Below the pieces are notes generated by a model, which worked only from the letters and a program-made list of their open reading frames with translations, had not been told where the DNA came from and ran no database searches. DNA of 64,000 nt from Purpureocillium takamizusanense (Eukaryota > Ascomycota > Sordariomycetes > Hypocreales > Ophiocordycipitaceae). This document shows positions 34,204 to 48,133 of the stretch, piece after piece. Numbering within the stretch: position 1 is the first letter of the stretch; each line of letters opens with the position of its first letter. Where the stretch lies: contig NC_063068.1 of the NCBI RefSeq assembly GCF_022605165.1, forward strand, positions 496,001-560,000. Reading direction: 5' to 3'. The position numbers and the translations under genes were made by a program.

Positions 34204-35120
34204 GCCTCCTTGTGTGTCGGGCCACGTGCGCTCCGCCGCGGGCTTGCATGCAAATGCCGGGCGCTCGGGCGGCCGGGATGACGGACCGGGATGGATCGCC
34301 GACAAGCGCAGCACCAGCACTGGGCGAGGAGCAAAGGACAGCAACCATCAACGACCGACTGTGTACATGTGCGCCACGCGATCTGCTTCGTGGTGGCTGA
34401 ACACAATTTGCATCTGCGGGCGCAGGTACGAAGCAAGTTGATGTGCTCATGTCAATTAGTACCTTAGTTGTATGCTTCATTCGCTCCCGCTTTAGTTACA
34501 TTAGTACCTAGTACTACCTGTGCCTACCTTTGCCTGGTGCCAAGTACGTTCGTAGTAGAAGCCAATGCTTCCAGCAATAAAGTCCCCAAACCAACAACAA
34601 TGAGCAGTGCCACCCCCTTCCCCCGGGCTGTCCGGCAGCGCTCACCCCTCTCCGGTCCCCGCCAACTAGCGTCGGGTGAGAACAACAGCCCCGAGTGGTT
34701 CAGCGGCCGCCTCAGAGCCGAGGTTCCTGCGGCCGGCGGCGCGCGGTTGGTAATCTGATTGTCTGGGCCCCTTGCAGGCGGGGGGGCCGTGGCCCGTGGC
34801 TCCTCCTGCCCGCTGCTCGTCCGTCCGTCGGGGGCGGCTTGCCCCGCTGTCCCGGTGCCATCAATTGGATCCATACCAGCGGGAACGTCATCCCGTTTCG
34901 CGATCCGAAGGTGCGGTGGTCGCATTTCAACCGCGGACCATTCATTGCCCAGATACTCCGTACATTCTTATCTTATTTGTTCGGTCTTTGCCTCTCTCCC
35001 TCTCTTCTTTCCTTGCACTTTTCCATTGACCCATTCGAAGCTCGTGGCGGTTGGGTTTAGTAGGGAATACGAAGCCGTCTACTACAACTGAAATTGTACA
35101 AACCTCACGCAGTCGCCATC

Positions 35121-36344
35121 ATGCCTCGGCTCCTCCACGTCAAAAAGATTGACGGCAAGCCCGGCGAGGTTTACTACCCGTGAGTGAAATGATGCCTCTC
35201 GCAGGCTTCTTCCTGCCAAAATCAACGCGCGACTCTCAATGTCACAAGTAAGAAAGAAAAAATACTGACGAGTCGCAGGCTGCAGCTCAAGGACGTCCCC
35301 AAGCCGCAGCCCGGTCCCGGCGAGGTCCTCGTCCGCCTCACCGCCGCTGCCCTCAACCACCGCGACCTCTTCATCCGCCACCACCAGTACCCCGCCATCT
35401 CCTTCTCGGCGCCCATGCTCGCCGACGGGTGCGGCGTCGTCGAGCAGCTCGGCCCTGGCGTCGACGCCTCCCGCTTCCCCCGCCGCAACGCCGGCAGCGC
35501 AGCCTCCGTTGTCCTCACGCCCATGCGCGGCTGGGCCGCCGACCTGGCCGGCCCCGAGCCCGGCTCCATCTTCAGCGTCACCGGCAGCAGCCGCCTCACT
35601 GACGTCGGCACCGCGCAGGACTACATCGTCGTCCCCGCCGACGAGCTCGAGCCCGCGCCCCCGCACCTCTCCCCCGTCCAGGCCGCCGCCTTGCCCCTCG
35701 TCGGCCTGACCGCCTGGCGCGCCCTCGTCACCAAGGCCGGCTGCAGCCCGGGCGACCCCGCCACGCCCGGCAAGAACGTCCTCGTCACGGGCATCGGCGG
35801 CGGCGTGGCGCTGCAGGCCCTGCAGTTCGCCGTCGCCCTCGGCTGCAACGTCTACGTCACCTCCGGGGACCGCGCCAAGATCGACCGCGCGAGGGGGCTC
35901 GGCGCCCGCGGCGGCGTCGTCTACAGGGACGACGACTGGGACAAGCAGCTCGCCGGCCTGCTGCCCCGCGACAGGCCGTACCTGGACGCCGTCATCGACG
36001 GCGCCGGCGGCAAGGTCGTCGCCAAGACGGTCCGGCTGCTGCGCACGGGGGGCGTCATCTCGCAGTACGGCATGACAGTCGCGCCCAAGATGGACTGGTC
36101 GATGCAGGCCGTGCTGGCCAACGTGGACCTCAAGGGCTCCACCATGGGCTCACGGAAGGAGTTTGGCGAAATGATCAAGTTTGTGACGGAGAAGAAGATT
36201 ACGCCCGTCATAAGCAGGACGGTCAAGGGGCTGGACAACCTCGACGGCATCGACAGTCTGTTTGCAGACATGGAGGCCGGGCGGCAGTTTGGCAAACTCG
36301 TGATTGAGATTGACACTGGGGATGTATCTTCGTCAAAGCTGTAA
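35121..36344 (+). CDS. Medium-chain (quinone/zinc-type) dehydrogenase/reductase
   Basis: A 374-aa NAD(P)H-dependent oxidoreductase of the MDR superfamily. Exons are 35121-35179 and 35279-36344, with a 99-bp intron in a Pro codon giving GEVYYPLQLKDVPKPQPGPG. Residues about 20-160 form the GroES-like substrate domain (GEVLVRLTAAALNHRDLFIR, then GCGVVEQLGPG). The Rossmann fold follows with the coenzyme motif NVLVTGIGGGVALQALQFAV near residue 205 and DAVIDGAGG later. The Cys/His ligands of catalytic-zinc alcohol dehydrogenases are not obvious, so a YogA-like or quinone-reductase-like enzyme is more likely than a true alcohol dehydrogenase. The substrate is unknown. The ATG lies in a CGCCATCATG context. 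The gene is convergent with KRR1, with only 195 bp between the stops. Confidence 0.88.
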
Positions 36345-36366
36345 GTTAAACAACGTGGCATAGAAT

Positions 36367-36385
36367 ACACACACACACACACACA
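36367..36385. repeat. AC dinucleotide microsatellite
   Basis: About nine AC units in the 3'-3' spacer between the oxidoreductase and KRR1 stops. Confidence 0.9.
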
Positions 36386-36539
36386 AGACAATGTCTGTGT
36401 TTGTATTTGGTCTTCTTGAAGAAACTATGCTATGGCCAGACCGAGACTTGCGACTCCTGAATTTAAACGCCGTAAATGCAAAAACGGGGCGGCCACAGAC
36501 TCCTTGTCAGCGACCATACCCTCACACACATCCGTCCCA

Positions 36540-37873
<1,334 letters not shown>

Positions 37874-38431
37874 ATGTCCAGGGCAAGGGGCGCCGGCGGC
37901 GTCGACCAGGTCGTCAAACTCATCGTGGGCGCCGGCCAAGCGAGTCCCAGCCCGCCGATCGGTCCCGCGCTGGGCAGCAAGGGTGTCAAGTCGATGGACT
38001 TTTGCAAGGTGCGTCTCTCAGCGGGCTCGCCGCCGCGCGAGCCTGGTCCGACAAGGCATCGGGGAGGTATTAGGCGCTGACCGTGTTGCGCACAGGAGTT
38101 CAATGCCAGAACAGCACACATCACGCCCGGGACGCCGATGCCGTGTCGCGTGACCGTCCGACCCGACCGGTCCTTCATCTTCGACCTCCGCACGCCGCAG
38201 ACCTCCTGGCTGCTTCTCAACGCCGCCGGCGCACCCAAGAACAAGAAGGGCAACCCGAAGGGCGCCGAGAAGCCCGGCCACGAGACGGTCGGCACCATCA
38301 GCCTCAAGCACGTATACGAGATCGCCAAGATCAAACAGTCAGAACTGCGGCTGTCGGGGCTGTCCCTGGAGAGCCTGTGCCGAGCCATCATCTGGCAAGC
38401 CAAGTCTATCGGGATCAACATCGTGGCATGA
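37874..38431 (+). CDS. MRPL19: Mitochondrial large-subunit ribosomal protein uL11m
   Basis: A 156-aa L11-type protein from exons 37874-38008 and 38096-38431. The 87-bp intron begins GTGCGT and contains GCGCTGACC before the CACAG acceptor. L11 hallmarks are [39 protein letters not shown] (across the splice), [20 protein letters not shown], and the RNA-binding C-terminal part with [18 protein letters not shown] and [20 protein letters not shown]. It is the organellar form, lacking the cytosolic L12 features and resembling bacterial L11. It forms the GTPase-associated stalk base with 21S rRNA. No long presequence is visible; the basic start [12 protein letters not shown] may suffice. Confidence 0.93.
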
Positions 38432-41403
38432 TGCGACGGATGTTTTTTGGGGTGTGAGATGTCGGATACTGGGCCTGGGAATGCCGGATTCGATATGGCC
38501 GTTGCCAGCGAGGCTGTCGGGGCGGCCGGTGTACACTATGCTACAGATACCATCTAGAGGAGGACTGTACGATTTTACGTCGTGGGAAGTGATGCTTCAC
38601 TGCCATTCAATGTTCATAGAGGCACGATGGTCAGGCAGTTAAGTTTGAAAGCTTCCGTGGATGATTGATGCATGCTGCAGTCGCGTTGATGGCCTCCGCG
38701 CCCAGTCATGTGATCCGAGATGGAACCTGTCGCGCATCGGGGTGAACGAGCAGCTCGTTCTCTTGCCTTACGGGCATTGGCCCAGAACGACTTGCAAAAA
38801 GCTGTGATGACGAATACGAGTGGGCCGTCAGTCCCCAACTCAAATGCTACAGGCGAAGAGCCAGGAATGTAGGGTCGGACGTTGTGTTACGCGTCGCGAC
38901 GAACTCCTCGTATTCAGCAGCCACCAACAGGCGAGCCGCGTTGCGATGGCCATCGGGAACCTCATGCGAGGCATATGTCTGACTGTTCAAATAGGTAGGC
39001 AACGGTGATCTGAGTTCGCGAGGGCCAGGATTTGGTCCCCACGAAAGCCCTCGTATCACTCAACGCGAATGGCAATGCGAGCAGGCTCCAGAGCTCGACG
39101 GGCTTCGCCAGTCATCAAGAAGCAGAGGAGTCACGGTGACGCAGCAATGGAGACGAGAAAAAAGCTTGATAGGGCGGCGTTGATGCCTCCTGCCCTGTGC
39201 CACGCCATTGGCGAAGCAGCGACTTCGTTGGGGCTTCAGGGTTTCTGGGCCCAGTGATCCAAGAATAAACAGCGGGAGCCAAGCAAGAAAATGCAAAACC
39301 CACAGTGGGTCGCCAGGCAGTCGATCTCTCAGTGGAGATGTCCTCGCCAGCGCGCCGGATTGAAGTCTTGTTGCTGTCCCGCCTGGAAGTTGGCCTAGTA
39401 GGCAACACGGTACTGCTGTACTGTACAGCACACATCTTGTGCGAGGATAGCAGAGCAGAGCAAATGTGTGGCTGCAGACTTGGTTCTGTTTTGACTGCTC
39501 GAGAGCCATGGATATCGTGAGTCACCTCGCGTGGCAATGTCTTGAGCCCTTGGGACGTACGGTCCAGGTCCAGGCTCTGCCAAGGACCGCCGACTGTGTG
39601 GATTTCTCGTCGGATCGCTAAAGACCAGCGTCGCGACCCGTGAAGAATTGCACGCACGGCGGGCGCTTCCGGGAATACGGCCGGAGCACCGCCTCGACAC
39701 GCTGTGGTTGGGCCGCCCTCAGCGCGGGAGAGTCAGGAACCTTGCGTCCAAACCCAGTACTAACCTAATGCAAGCTGCTGCCCAGCCCAGCCAACGGGGG
39801 CCATTCATGGCGGGAAGCAGTGGCCAAGACTACCTACCCATTCAATTTTTGTTTCCCCTTTCGCGACGAGAAAACTGATGTTGCTGTCCGTTGCGCCTTC
39901 CGCCGAGATGAAACGAAAAAGAAAAAATTGTTGAATACAAGACGAGCTGGTCGCCTGCTCTGCTGCCCGTTGCGTCGTGGTCCCTGGCTGCGTCCGGCCG
40001 CCTGCGACTAAAGTGGCGGGCATGTGGCATGCCGACTATTCCCAAGGCGGCGCATAAGGTTAGGTACAGCACCGAAGGGTCGGCACGGTGGCTGTCGCGA
40101 ACATGTAACAAAGTATACATGGTTGAAATTTTTTTCTCATTTTACCTTCAGGGTAGTTACTTACTGCTCAGTGTTTTTCTTCAATGGTTCCACGAGAGGA
40201 ACGATGGATCGGCGAGAACCAGATCTGGGACGGCTCGCGACGGCGAGGGAGTTTGGGGTTCGAGGACCGCCCGGCGCTGAGACACCGCTGCGCCGACCGA
40301 TAAGCACGTGCTTCTGCGTACTAACCACTCAAGCCCTGCGTCGGTGTTTTACCTACAGTGGCGATGCAGCAGCAGCCAGGCGATACATGCCTTGCATGCA
40401 TCATTTTTCACGGTGATACATCTTCTAGGCACGTACCAAAGGAGTCAGCTACTAACCAAACCTGGCGCGCGGTGCCCGCATCGACAACATGCAGGCAGGG
40501 TTCGCTGGCAGCGGCTGCACGTCGCGTACGTACCTTGGTACCGGCCATCCAACAGCCGCAGCGGCGTCGTCGGCGGCGGGTTGGAGTGGAGGGTCCAACA
40601 GTTGGAGCCCGCCTTGGAACAGAAGGACAGGGCGCATGGAAGCCTCAAGGAACGAATTTGCTTCCAGCATCCCCCCCGTCGAGCGCCTCCCACCCAACCT
40701 GCGGACGCCGCCGCCGCCGCCGCCACTACCCAACATTGTCCAGCAGCAATCCGATGGCACGGAACCAGAGCGCGCAGAAAACAGCTGGAGAGGGTGGGGA
40801 GGCCCCACAAACGACGTCGCAGCGCCGCCGCCTCGTGAGTCGGGCGCCGTCCGGGGGCTTGCTTCGGGGTCGTCGTGCGCCGGGAGCAGCGCCAGGTGGG
40901 TGGGCAGCTTCAGAGGCTGCTGTGTCTGCTCTTACTGGAGGAAAGATGGAGGCAGGCTTGACCGATTGAGTGATAAGGTACTAAGTTATACTGTACTGTA
41001 CACGGACAGGCAGCACCAGGTCCATCATGTCCCGTCACCCAGTCCCAGTTCCAGTCCCCAGTCCAAGGTCCCACGCAGTTCGCGCCCACTGGGAGCATCC
41101 ATCATCCCGCCCGGCTCCCCAAAACGGCCCCTCCGACGCCGCCATGCCATGGAGCGCCCGCGCCCGCGACCTTTTCGCTACCGCCGTCACTCGGGCAAGC
41201 AGTCATTCATTCTTTTAGCTCCACCTCCTACCGTCTATCCGCTCCATGACTTTTGACTTCTTCAAACCCCCCATTTTACTCTGCCACTCTCTCCCCTTCG
41301 CACGTCTGCCATCCCATTCACGGTCTCACGGCCGCCTCTTCGGGCCCCTCAAAGGCAACCAGCAATTGCGACGACAGGTTGGAGACTTCCTTGCGCGCTC
41401 ACC
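38432..41403. other. Gene-free stretch upstream of the kinase gene
   Basis: About 3 kb. No domain was recognised in any frame. From about 41170 it becomes strongly C/T-rich, which fits a long 5' leader for the HAL4-type kinase. Confidence 0.5.
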
Positions 41404-44079
41404 ATGGCTTCCGAGGAGCCTCCCCGGGGCGCCGCAGTCTCAGGCTCAAACCGTATGTCTTGCGCCCAGTTCCTCACGTCTCTCCCGATCGTCCCGGCCC
41501 GGGAACTGTACCCCTCCACCTCCCACTCCCCTCCTTGTGACATTCCTATCGCTCCCCGCACCGCACCATTCGCCGCACTGTTTCGTGACCGCCGGTCCGG
41601 CCGTTGCCAGTCGACCTGCATCCGAACCCGGCCCGTCATCGGTCCAGTTCCCAGTTGGCTGACATGCATCGCCATTCACAGCAGCGACGACTGAGCATCC
41701 CGCGCCGCAGCCCGCCGCCGCCGCCGCCGCCGCCGTCGACGATGACGGCAAGCTCCGCAACGATGTCCCTGCTGTTCGATTCTCCTCGGCGGTCGAGGAG
41801 ATATCCCCAACCGCGACCGCGACCGTCCCTCACCTCCTGCAGGACAACAGCATGACCGAAGCCACCGCCGACCAGCTCAGGGCCTTTGCGACAAAGTCGC
41901 TGCAGGGCAAGCCGCTCCAGGAACGGCGCATGAACACCTTTCAATTCGAGGCGTTCTCCTTGCCTCCATCCAGGGTAAGTTCGGGCCACTTTACCGAGCC
42001 TCGGCCCGTGTCGCGCAGCTCACCATGATCGCCGGACAACCGCTGACGCCCCATCCGTGCAGGTGCCTTCTCGAGAGGACGAATCGCCCGACTCAACCAG
42101 ACTATCGACCCCAATCTCCTCCCAAGTTCATTCTCCCCATGGCAGTCCAAGGATGTCGGCCCTGGCCTCGCCCCCCCTGACCCCGGCCGGGTCAGGCCCG
42201 TCGGGCGCAGGAGAGAGGCGGTCGGGTAAGGAAGCGGGCGACCGTACTTCGGGTCTCAGTGAACCCCCGTCCATTACTCCGCAGCCCACCTCGTCACACG
42301 ATAAACCGTCCGCCGCCATCAGGGGATCCCTCGCTCACCGACCGGCGTCCTCCGACCATGTCATGCGAAGGTCATCTTCGGCAGAGGACCACAAGTCGCA
42401 TCGAAGAGGCATGTTCAGCGGGGGCGGCTCCTCTGTCCCCACCTCTCGAGAATCGAGTCCGTCCCGCAGAGAGGCGTCCAACTTTTACTCCAAGCCCGCG
42501 ACCCCCGGCGGTGACGCCAACGACCCGTACGCCAAGGGCCGCCGCCCGCCGCAGCATTCGCACCCTACTCGGCACTCCATCGACCCTCGATTCGTCTTCT
42601 CCCGCAAGAAGAAGCACGGCTCGCCTGGTGGCTCCAAGTCGAGCTTGTCGGAGAAGCAAGGAGGCTCAGGGTACTTCAGTGCAAAGAATGGCAGCGAGGA
42701 GTTCAGCGACGGCGGCCACGCCGCGGGTCATGGCGGGTCCATGGTCGATTTAAAGCGCTTCTTTCGGAAATCGGGCCACCACAAACATCACCAAAAGAAG
42801 AGGGACACATCGCCCGCTCCATCGATCAAGGCCGCCGGCACTAGGACGCCGCCAAGCTCGCGGTCGACTACGCAGCTACCCTTTGGCGAGGACCACGGTC
42901 TCACTTCCAAGTACGGCAAGCTCGGCAAGGTGCTGGGCTCGGGCGCCGGGGGCTCCGTCAGGCTGATGAGGCGCAAGGACGACGGCACGGTATTCGCGGT
43001 CAAGGAATTTCGGGCACGACATACGTACGAGACTGAAAAGGAGTACAACAAGAAGGTCACAGCAGAATTCTGCGTCGGGTCGACCCTTCATCACGGCAAT
43101 ATTATCGAGACCCTCGACATTCTCCAAGAAAAGGGACGATGGTTCGAGGTCATGGAGTATGCGCCGTTCGACCTGTTTGCTATTGTCATGACGGGCAAGA
43201 TGTCGCGTGAGGAGATCCGATGCTGTTTCTTGCAGATCTTGAATGGAGTCACGTACCTGCACAGCGTCGGTCTCGCTCACCGCGATCTCAAGCTGGACAA
43301 TGTGGTCGTGAGCGACAAGGGGATCATGAAGATCATCGACTTTGGCAGTGCCCACGTTTTCAGGTATCCCTTCGAGAACGGCGAGGTCCCAGCCAAGGGT
43401 GAGCGCTCCTCATAATTAGATCGCGAGGCATTGACTAACGGTGAGACTAGGCATCGTCGGCTCCGACCCGTACCTGGCTCCGGAGGTGTACGACTCCAAG
43501 GAATATGACGCGGCGGCTGTGGACATATGGTCCCTCGCCATCATATTTTGTTGCATGACCCTGCGGCGTTTCCCGTGGAAGATCCCGCGGATGACGGATA
43601 ATTCCTTCAAGTTGTTCGCCGCCGATCCAACCCCTGGCCACGACCCAAACCGGCTGCTGCGCCCTGCGAAGTCGGAGAGCCAGCTAGCCAACACGCCCGC
43701 CCGAGACTTTTTGATGGAGGACGAAGTCAAGGAAAAGGGGTACCAGGGGCACAAGCGCGACGACTCTGAGACGGCATCTCATCACGGCGACCATCATCAC
43801 AAAGACAAAGAGAAAGATGGTGCAAGTGGGGAGCGCAAGGAAGTCATCCGAGGCCCGTGGAGAATACTCCGCTTGCTACCGCGAGACAGCCGACACATCA
43901 TCCATAGGATGCTCGACCTGAAACCCGACGCGCGCGCCAAGATGGACGAAATTCTGCAGGAGCCGTGGGTGGCCGATACGGTGATATGCCAGCAGCTCGA
44001 ACATGGCGAGGTGATTCCTGCCGAGGATCACACCCACGTGCTTGAGCCGCCTGCGTCTCAGCCACAGTCAAAGACTTGA
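41404..44079 (+). CDS. hal4: HAL4/SAT4-type (NPR1/HAL5 family) Ser/Thr protein kinase
   Basis: A 768-aa fungal-specific kinase from four exons: 41404-41452, 41682-41974, 42063-43398 and 43451-44079. Introns are 229, 88 and 52 bp and all keep frame. Residues 1-290 are a Ser/Pro/His-rich regulatory region with a poly-Ala run. The kinase domain starts near residue 295: [20 protein letters not shown] (P-loop), VFAVKEF (catalytic Lys), [10 protein letters not shown] (catalytic loop), [10 protein letters not shown] (DFG) and [11 protein letters not shown] (APE). A His/Asp/Lys-rich insert lies between [14 protein letters not shown] and [19 protein letters not shown]. Yeast and fission yeast members stabilise K+ and nutrient transporters at the plasma membrane. 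Exon 1 codes only 16 residues plus one base ([16 protein letters not shown]), chosen because it joins cleanly to exon 2. Confidence 0.88.
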
Positions 44080-44736
44080 GATGCGACGCAGAAGGCACAC
44101 TACAATATACAGAGTGGCAGTGATCGAGGGCGTTTAGGGTACGAGGAGTCTTGGCCTCGTGTAATGGTTAGCTACGACCGACAGACATGCTTCACCCGAC
44201 AGGCATTACGAAGAGAAGACAAGACTGCACAAGCCCAGTCTGAACATGACACTACAGGAGGGCCGCAAGGGTCATTGGATACAGGACATTGGATAGAAAA
44301 GTAATCCGTAGATGCGTAATTTTCAATTGCGCCGCCTCTGGGGTGGCACATGACGACATGCATCAAGAATCCTTTGCGCTGTAATAGAGCCTGTTGATGC
44401 TAGTAGGGCCCGTGAAGGTGTGTTCGGCAACTATCGCACATTGAGTGGAGGAGGGCCGAGGATAGAGCGCGGTTGCGGAGGTGCCATGGTCGGAACCGGG
44501 GAAATCAGCTGCCGGGGCTGCCGGGGACCGTTGCTAGCCAACCTCAGGTCTGGTGGAAAAAAATTGCTACCCGCTGTGGAAGCCGTTGGAAGACAGCTGC
44601 TCCACCCTCTGGCGACTCGACTCCAGCCAGCGGCCAACTCAACCTCGAACCCGATCACCAACTCCTTCACCGACTCCAATTGCTCCGTCGCTGCCTCCCG
44701 CGAAGCCTCGCCCGACCTGTACACATTACAAACACA
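44080..44736. other. Spacer between the kinase and HSP10
   Basis: 657 bp that should include the kinase terminator and the HSP10 promoter. I looked for tandem nGAAn heat-shock elements and saw no convincing array. Confidence 0.5.
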
Positions 44737-45564
44737 ATGGTACGTTTACCTCCTCTGACACGAATGCGCTGCACTCGCAGAAGCTGGTGGATGGAGAGCG
44801 CACCGAGCCGTTTTCGCTCGTCGGATAGCCTTCGGCTACTGGGCCCGTGAACCGGCGAGCGTGCCCTTCACGGGGGCGACGAGATCTCTAGCCTGCAGCC
44901 GGTGGACGAGAAGGCGAGTGAGTGACCGAGTGGCTGGCTGGCTGGCTGACACGAAGAATCACTTCCCGGAAACAGGCCACTTCGATTCGATCCATCCGCG
45001 CCCTCGCGCCCCTCCTGGACCGCGTGCTGGTCCAGCGCATCAAGGCCGAGGCCAAGACGGCCAGCGGCATCTTCCTGCCCGAGTCGAGCGTCGAGAAGCT
45101 CAACGAGGCGAAGGTCCTGGCCGTCGGGCCCGGCGCGCTCGACAAGAAGGGCAACCGCCTGCCCATGGGCGTCGCCGTTGGCGACCGGGTGCTGATCCCC
45201 CAGGTATGCTGGCACAGCCCCAAAGCCTGCTTGCTTTCCCTCCTCTACGCGGGGCTGTCCCCCCCCCCCCTCCCCTACTGCGGTCGACCGTGGCGGACAA
45301 AAACCACGACGGAAGACACGCGCTAGGACGATACTGCTAGGAGGAGGTGTATGGCTGAGGCGAAGAGACGCGATATGCTAACGCCAAGGTGTACAGTTTG
45401 GCGGCTCGCCCGTTAAGGCTGGTGAGGAAGAGTACCAGCTGTTCCGTGACAGCGAGTAAGTGACCCCATGGCACGCCCGCACGTTACCGACAGGTGCGTT
45501 TCCGCGGAAGACGGTGAAAAAGCTAACGCCACGTGATAGGATCCTGGCCAAGATCAACGAGTAA
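44737..45564 (+). CDS. HSP10: 10-kDa mitochondrial chaperonin Hsp10 (GroES)
   Basis: A 104-aa co-chaperonin of mitochondrial Hsp60. Coding exons are 44737-44739, 44976-45203, 45397-45455 and 45540-45564. The first coding exon is just the ATG, followed at once by a GTACGT donor; intron 1 is 236 bp, intron 2 193 bp and intron 3 84 bp, with GCTAACG branch-like sequences before acceptors 2 and 3. The spliced product reads MATSIRSIRALAPLLDRVLV, then ASGIFLPESSVEKLNEAKVL, VGDRVLIPQFGGSPV and finally LFRDSEILAKINE. The GIFLPES stretch is the mobile loop that docks on Hsp60, and GDRVLIPQFGG is the family core. The N-terminal basic helix acts as an uncleaved import signal in this family. Confidence 0.93.
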
Positions 45565-46969
45565 AAAAGATACCCACCGCGGACCCGAACAAGAAGCAAA
45601 ACGAGCAGGGCGGCGCCGACCACCGGACAAAGGAAGCTGTACTATACTGTACCATACGGCAAGACGTCGCGATCGAGAATATGGGGATCGAAAAACTTTT
45701 GGAGATGGCATCTCTTGCACCGTCTGGGGGCGGGCATCTAATGTAGCAAAAGGGCTTGTGCACGCAGCGGAGGAGGGGCGAAACGTTGCCAAGTGTACAA
45801 GATGTTAGTTCTCAGGACCGCGCAGACTCCATGTTGAATCTCCACTCCATCGTTGACTGGTACACCGTGTTCAAGATCGTCTTCCGCCTTGGCTTGGTCC
45901 ATGTTGGGTCGTTGTATCTTGCGACAAAAACGGGTGTGTCCGGACCTCTGTCTATAGAGGCGAGCGCATCTCACCTTTGCTCCGTCTCCGACATGCATGA
46001 ATGTGCACAGTACATATGAAAGATGCAGCATCATCTCCCCCCCTTGCACAAGGACAAGAATGTATCCTTTTTCCTGCCCCCTCTCCTGGGATGTATTGTG
46101 CGTGGAGGCGTGGTATATGAAAGGGGTGCCGTCGTTGGGCCGCCCAAAGGAGACAACGTGTTTCGCAGGGTCGCGCAGCATGTCAACGGGGGGGTAATAA
46201 GGGGGCCACCGACCCCCAAAAGGTCCGAAAAAGTCAACAACGTAACTACTCCGTAGGGCGTATAGTATTGCTGCGCGTAGCCGAGAGAAGGGGGGTGGGG
46301 GTGCTGTAAAGTCCTGCTCATCCTCCAATTCCCATGTGTGCACAGAGTAGTATCACCAATACCCAGCGGTTGGTCGCCGCCTCGCCCCCTCCCCCCCCTC
46401 CCTCGGATGTTGAAACGCGAGAAGGGCGTCTACCCACACACTCCAGGACGCCCCCTTTTCGCTCCGTTCCGCGGGCTCGTTGTGTGGATTTGTTTCGTCG
46501 GGCCTCACAGGCCAGTGGTTGCGTGGCGGCCCTTGCTGTGAAGCACTACCTACCTACCTACTTACTAACGTTACTGTACCTTGCAGCCGAATGCTCACGC
46601 TACGCCGCACGTCCGTCCGAAATGCGACCGGCCCGGCTGCGGGCTCTTTTTCGGGCGGGGAGGCGTGCCGACTAGTTTCCTACAGGACAGGCAATACATG
46701 GTAGTGATAACTTGGCACGCAAGTGGGTAAGTGCTGTAGTTGTACAACTCGCTTAGGACAAACAGAAGATGTTCATCCTGTCTGGCTGGGCCTGTTGGGT
46801 CGCGCGGCCTGGCCAGTGATTTGCCTGCCTTGGTAGTTTCAGACGCTCCGTTTCGTTTCAAGGCGGTCCGCCGCGAGGCCGCCCCGAAACGGCCATTGGG
46901 CGGCGGCGGCAAAACGGGAGCTAGTACGTACCTACTACTGACCCTCTTGGCCCGCCCTGCCGCGGCGGC

Positions 46970-46990
46970 GGGAGGAGGAGGAGGAGGAGT
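46970..46990. repeat. GGA trinucleotide microsatellite
   Basis: About six GGA/GAG units in gene-free DNA. Confidence 0.8.
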
Positions 46991-47453
46991 AGAAGGAGCG
47001 CGCGCGCTTGTGGGGTGTAAGTCGCCGGGCGATTCATCTCGTTTCAGTACTTTGATACTTGCGCTGCACGAACGAGGTAAGAGGTACTCAGTACCTTACT
47101 AGGTAGGTAGAACAAATCGGCCGCTCGGCTCCGGATCGCTACCTACTAACAAACAAGTTGCCCTTGTCGCGCGCTGGGATTGGACGGCCCCTGAAGGCAG
47201 CGAGACGTTGCCCTGCGTGGGTGCGTGGGTGCATGCAAGGTCGCGCGGGGGGGAATGACGTGCATGACAGGACAGGATGGGCAAGGGGAGAGAGAAAAGG
47301 TGCGGTTTGAGGACGAGGCGGCTCGGCTGGGGGAGGACGGCGGCTACCGGTTGGGGATGCCGACCGGGAGGCGAACTCTCAAGTGGGCATATTAAAGGAC
47401 GTACAAGGCACTATACATGATTCGGAGGATCGCACAAGGGGAGGCAGAGTGTG

Positions 47454-47510
47454 AAGTGAGTGACCGAGTGACTGGGTGATTGAGTGACTGAGTTGAGTGA
47501 CTGGGTGGAT
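47454..47510. repeat. Degenerate GAGTGACTG tandem repeat
   Basis: Five to six imperfect units built around GAGTGAC(C/T)G, roughly 0.9 kb upstream of the AA9 start. Confidence 0.7.
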
Positions 47511-47700
47511 GGTTGCCTGTGCTCCGGTTAGCTGGGCGGCCGGGCCGGCGGCCTTGGCTTGTGCTCGCTCTGTCAGTAGTTACCAAGTAGACTGTAGACT
47601 AGAGTTGAGGGTTTCGTTCAGTCTGCGGCGCCGCGCCGGTTCAAGGTATAAGAACAGACCCCCCAGGGCAAACCCCCAAACAAGGTGGAATGAGTTAACG

Positions 47701-47711
47701 GTACGAAGTAC
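47701..47711. repeat. GTACGAAGTAC motif
   Basis: Exact copy of the dispersed 11-mer about 700 bp upstream of the AA9 gene. Confidence 0.75.
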
Positions 47712-48069
47712 CTGTTGTCGTCCGTTCTTGGCACTGTCCCTCCTTTCGACTTGACGCAAAGCCAGCAAGCCGGCCAAGCCCCCCCTTTCTCCTTCATAGA
47801 ACCGTGACCTGCCTTGCGTCTGTTCCCCTCCACCGGAGGGTGCAAGTTTGTTCTTTCTGCGTTGCCAGCTGCGCTGCCGTCGTCGTCGTCGTCGTGCTCT
47901 TCAGTCTTCATGCGCCTGGCCTCTGTTGTGACGCACTCACTTTGACTCGTTGTACCCGTGAATCGGGACCGCAAGTTGGCCCATACAAGTAACACAGGCT
48001 GGCGCTGTCATTTCACAACCTCTGTTGACGACGCTCCTTCGTCACCTGCCTACGTTCTTTACCACCTAG

Positions 48070-48133
48070 CAACAACAACAACAACAACGGCCTGCCAGCG
48101 AGTCGCTCTCTTGGCACCACCACCACCACCACT
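48070..48133. repeat. CAA and CAC microsatellites in the AA9 upstream region
   Basis: A CAA run (48070-48088) and a CAC run (48115-48133) separated by about 26 bp. Both are about 300 bp before the AA9 ATG and probably lie in the leader or core promoter. Confidence 0.75.

Larger units (their letters stand above)
32514..35120. other. Divergent gene-free stretch, transporter and oxidoreductase
   Basis: About 2.6 kb between two outward starts. It contains a CTGTG repeat (34026-34050), a GTACGAAGTAC copy (34193-34203), a TACTCCGTAC copy (34954-34963) and a pyrimidine-rich tract just upstream of 35050. No gene was supported. Confidence 0.55.

Noticed and set aside
44150..44215. tRNA-like string GTGTAATGGTTAGC
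   Set aside because: It resembles a D-arm/A-box but there is no matching B-box (GGTTCGAATCC) or foldable acceptor stem within the expected distance.
45738..46343. 201-codon minus-strand frame
   Set aside because: No domain, no supporting splice structure and atypical composition; treated as chance.
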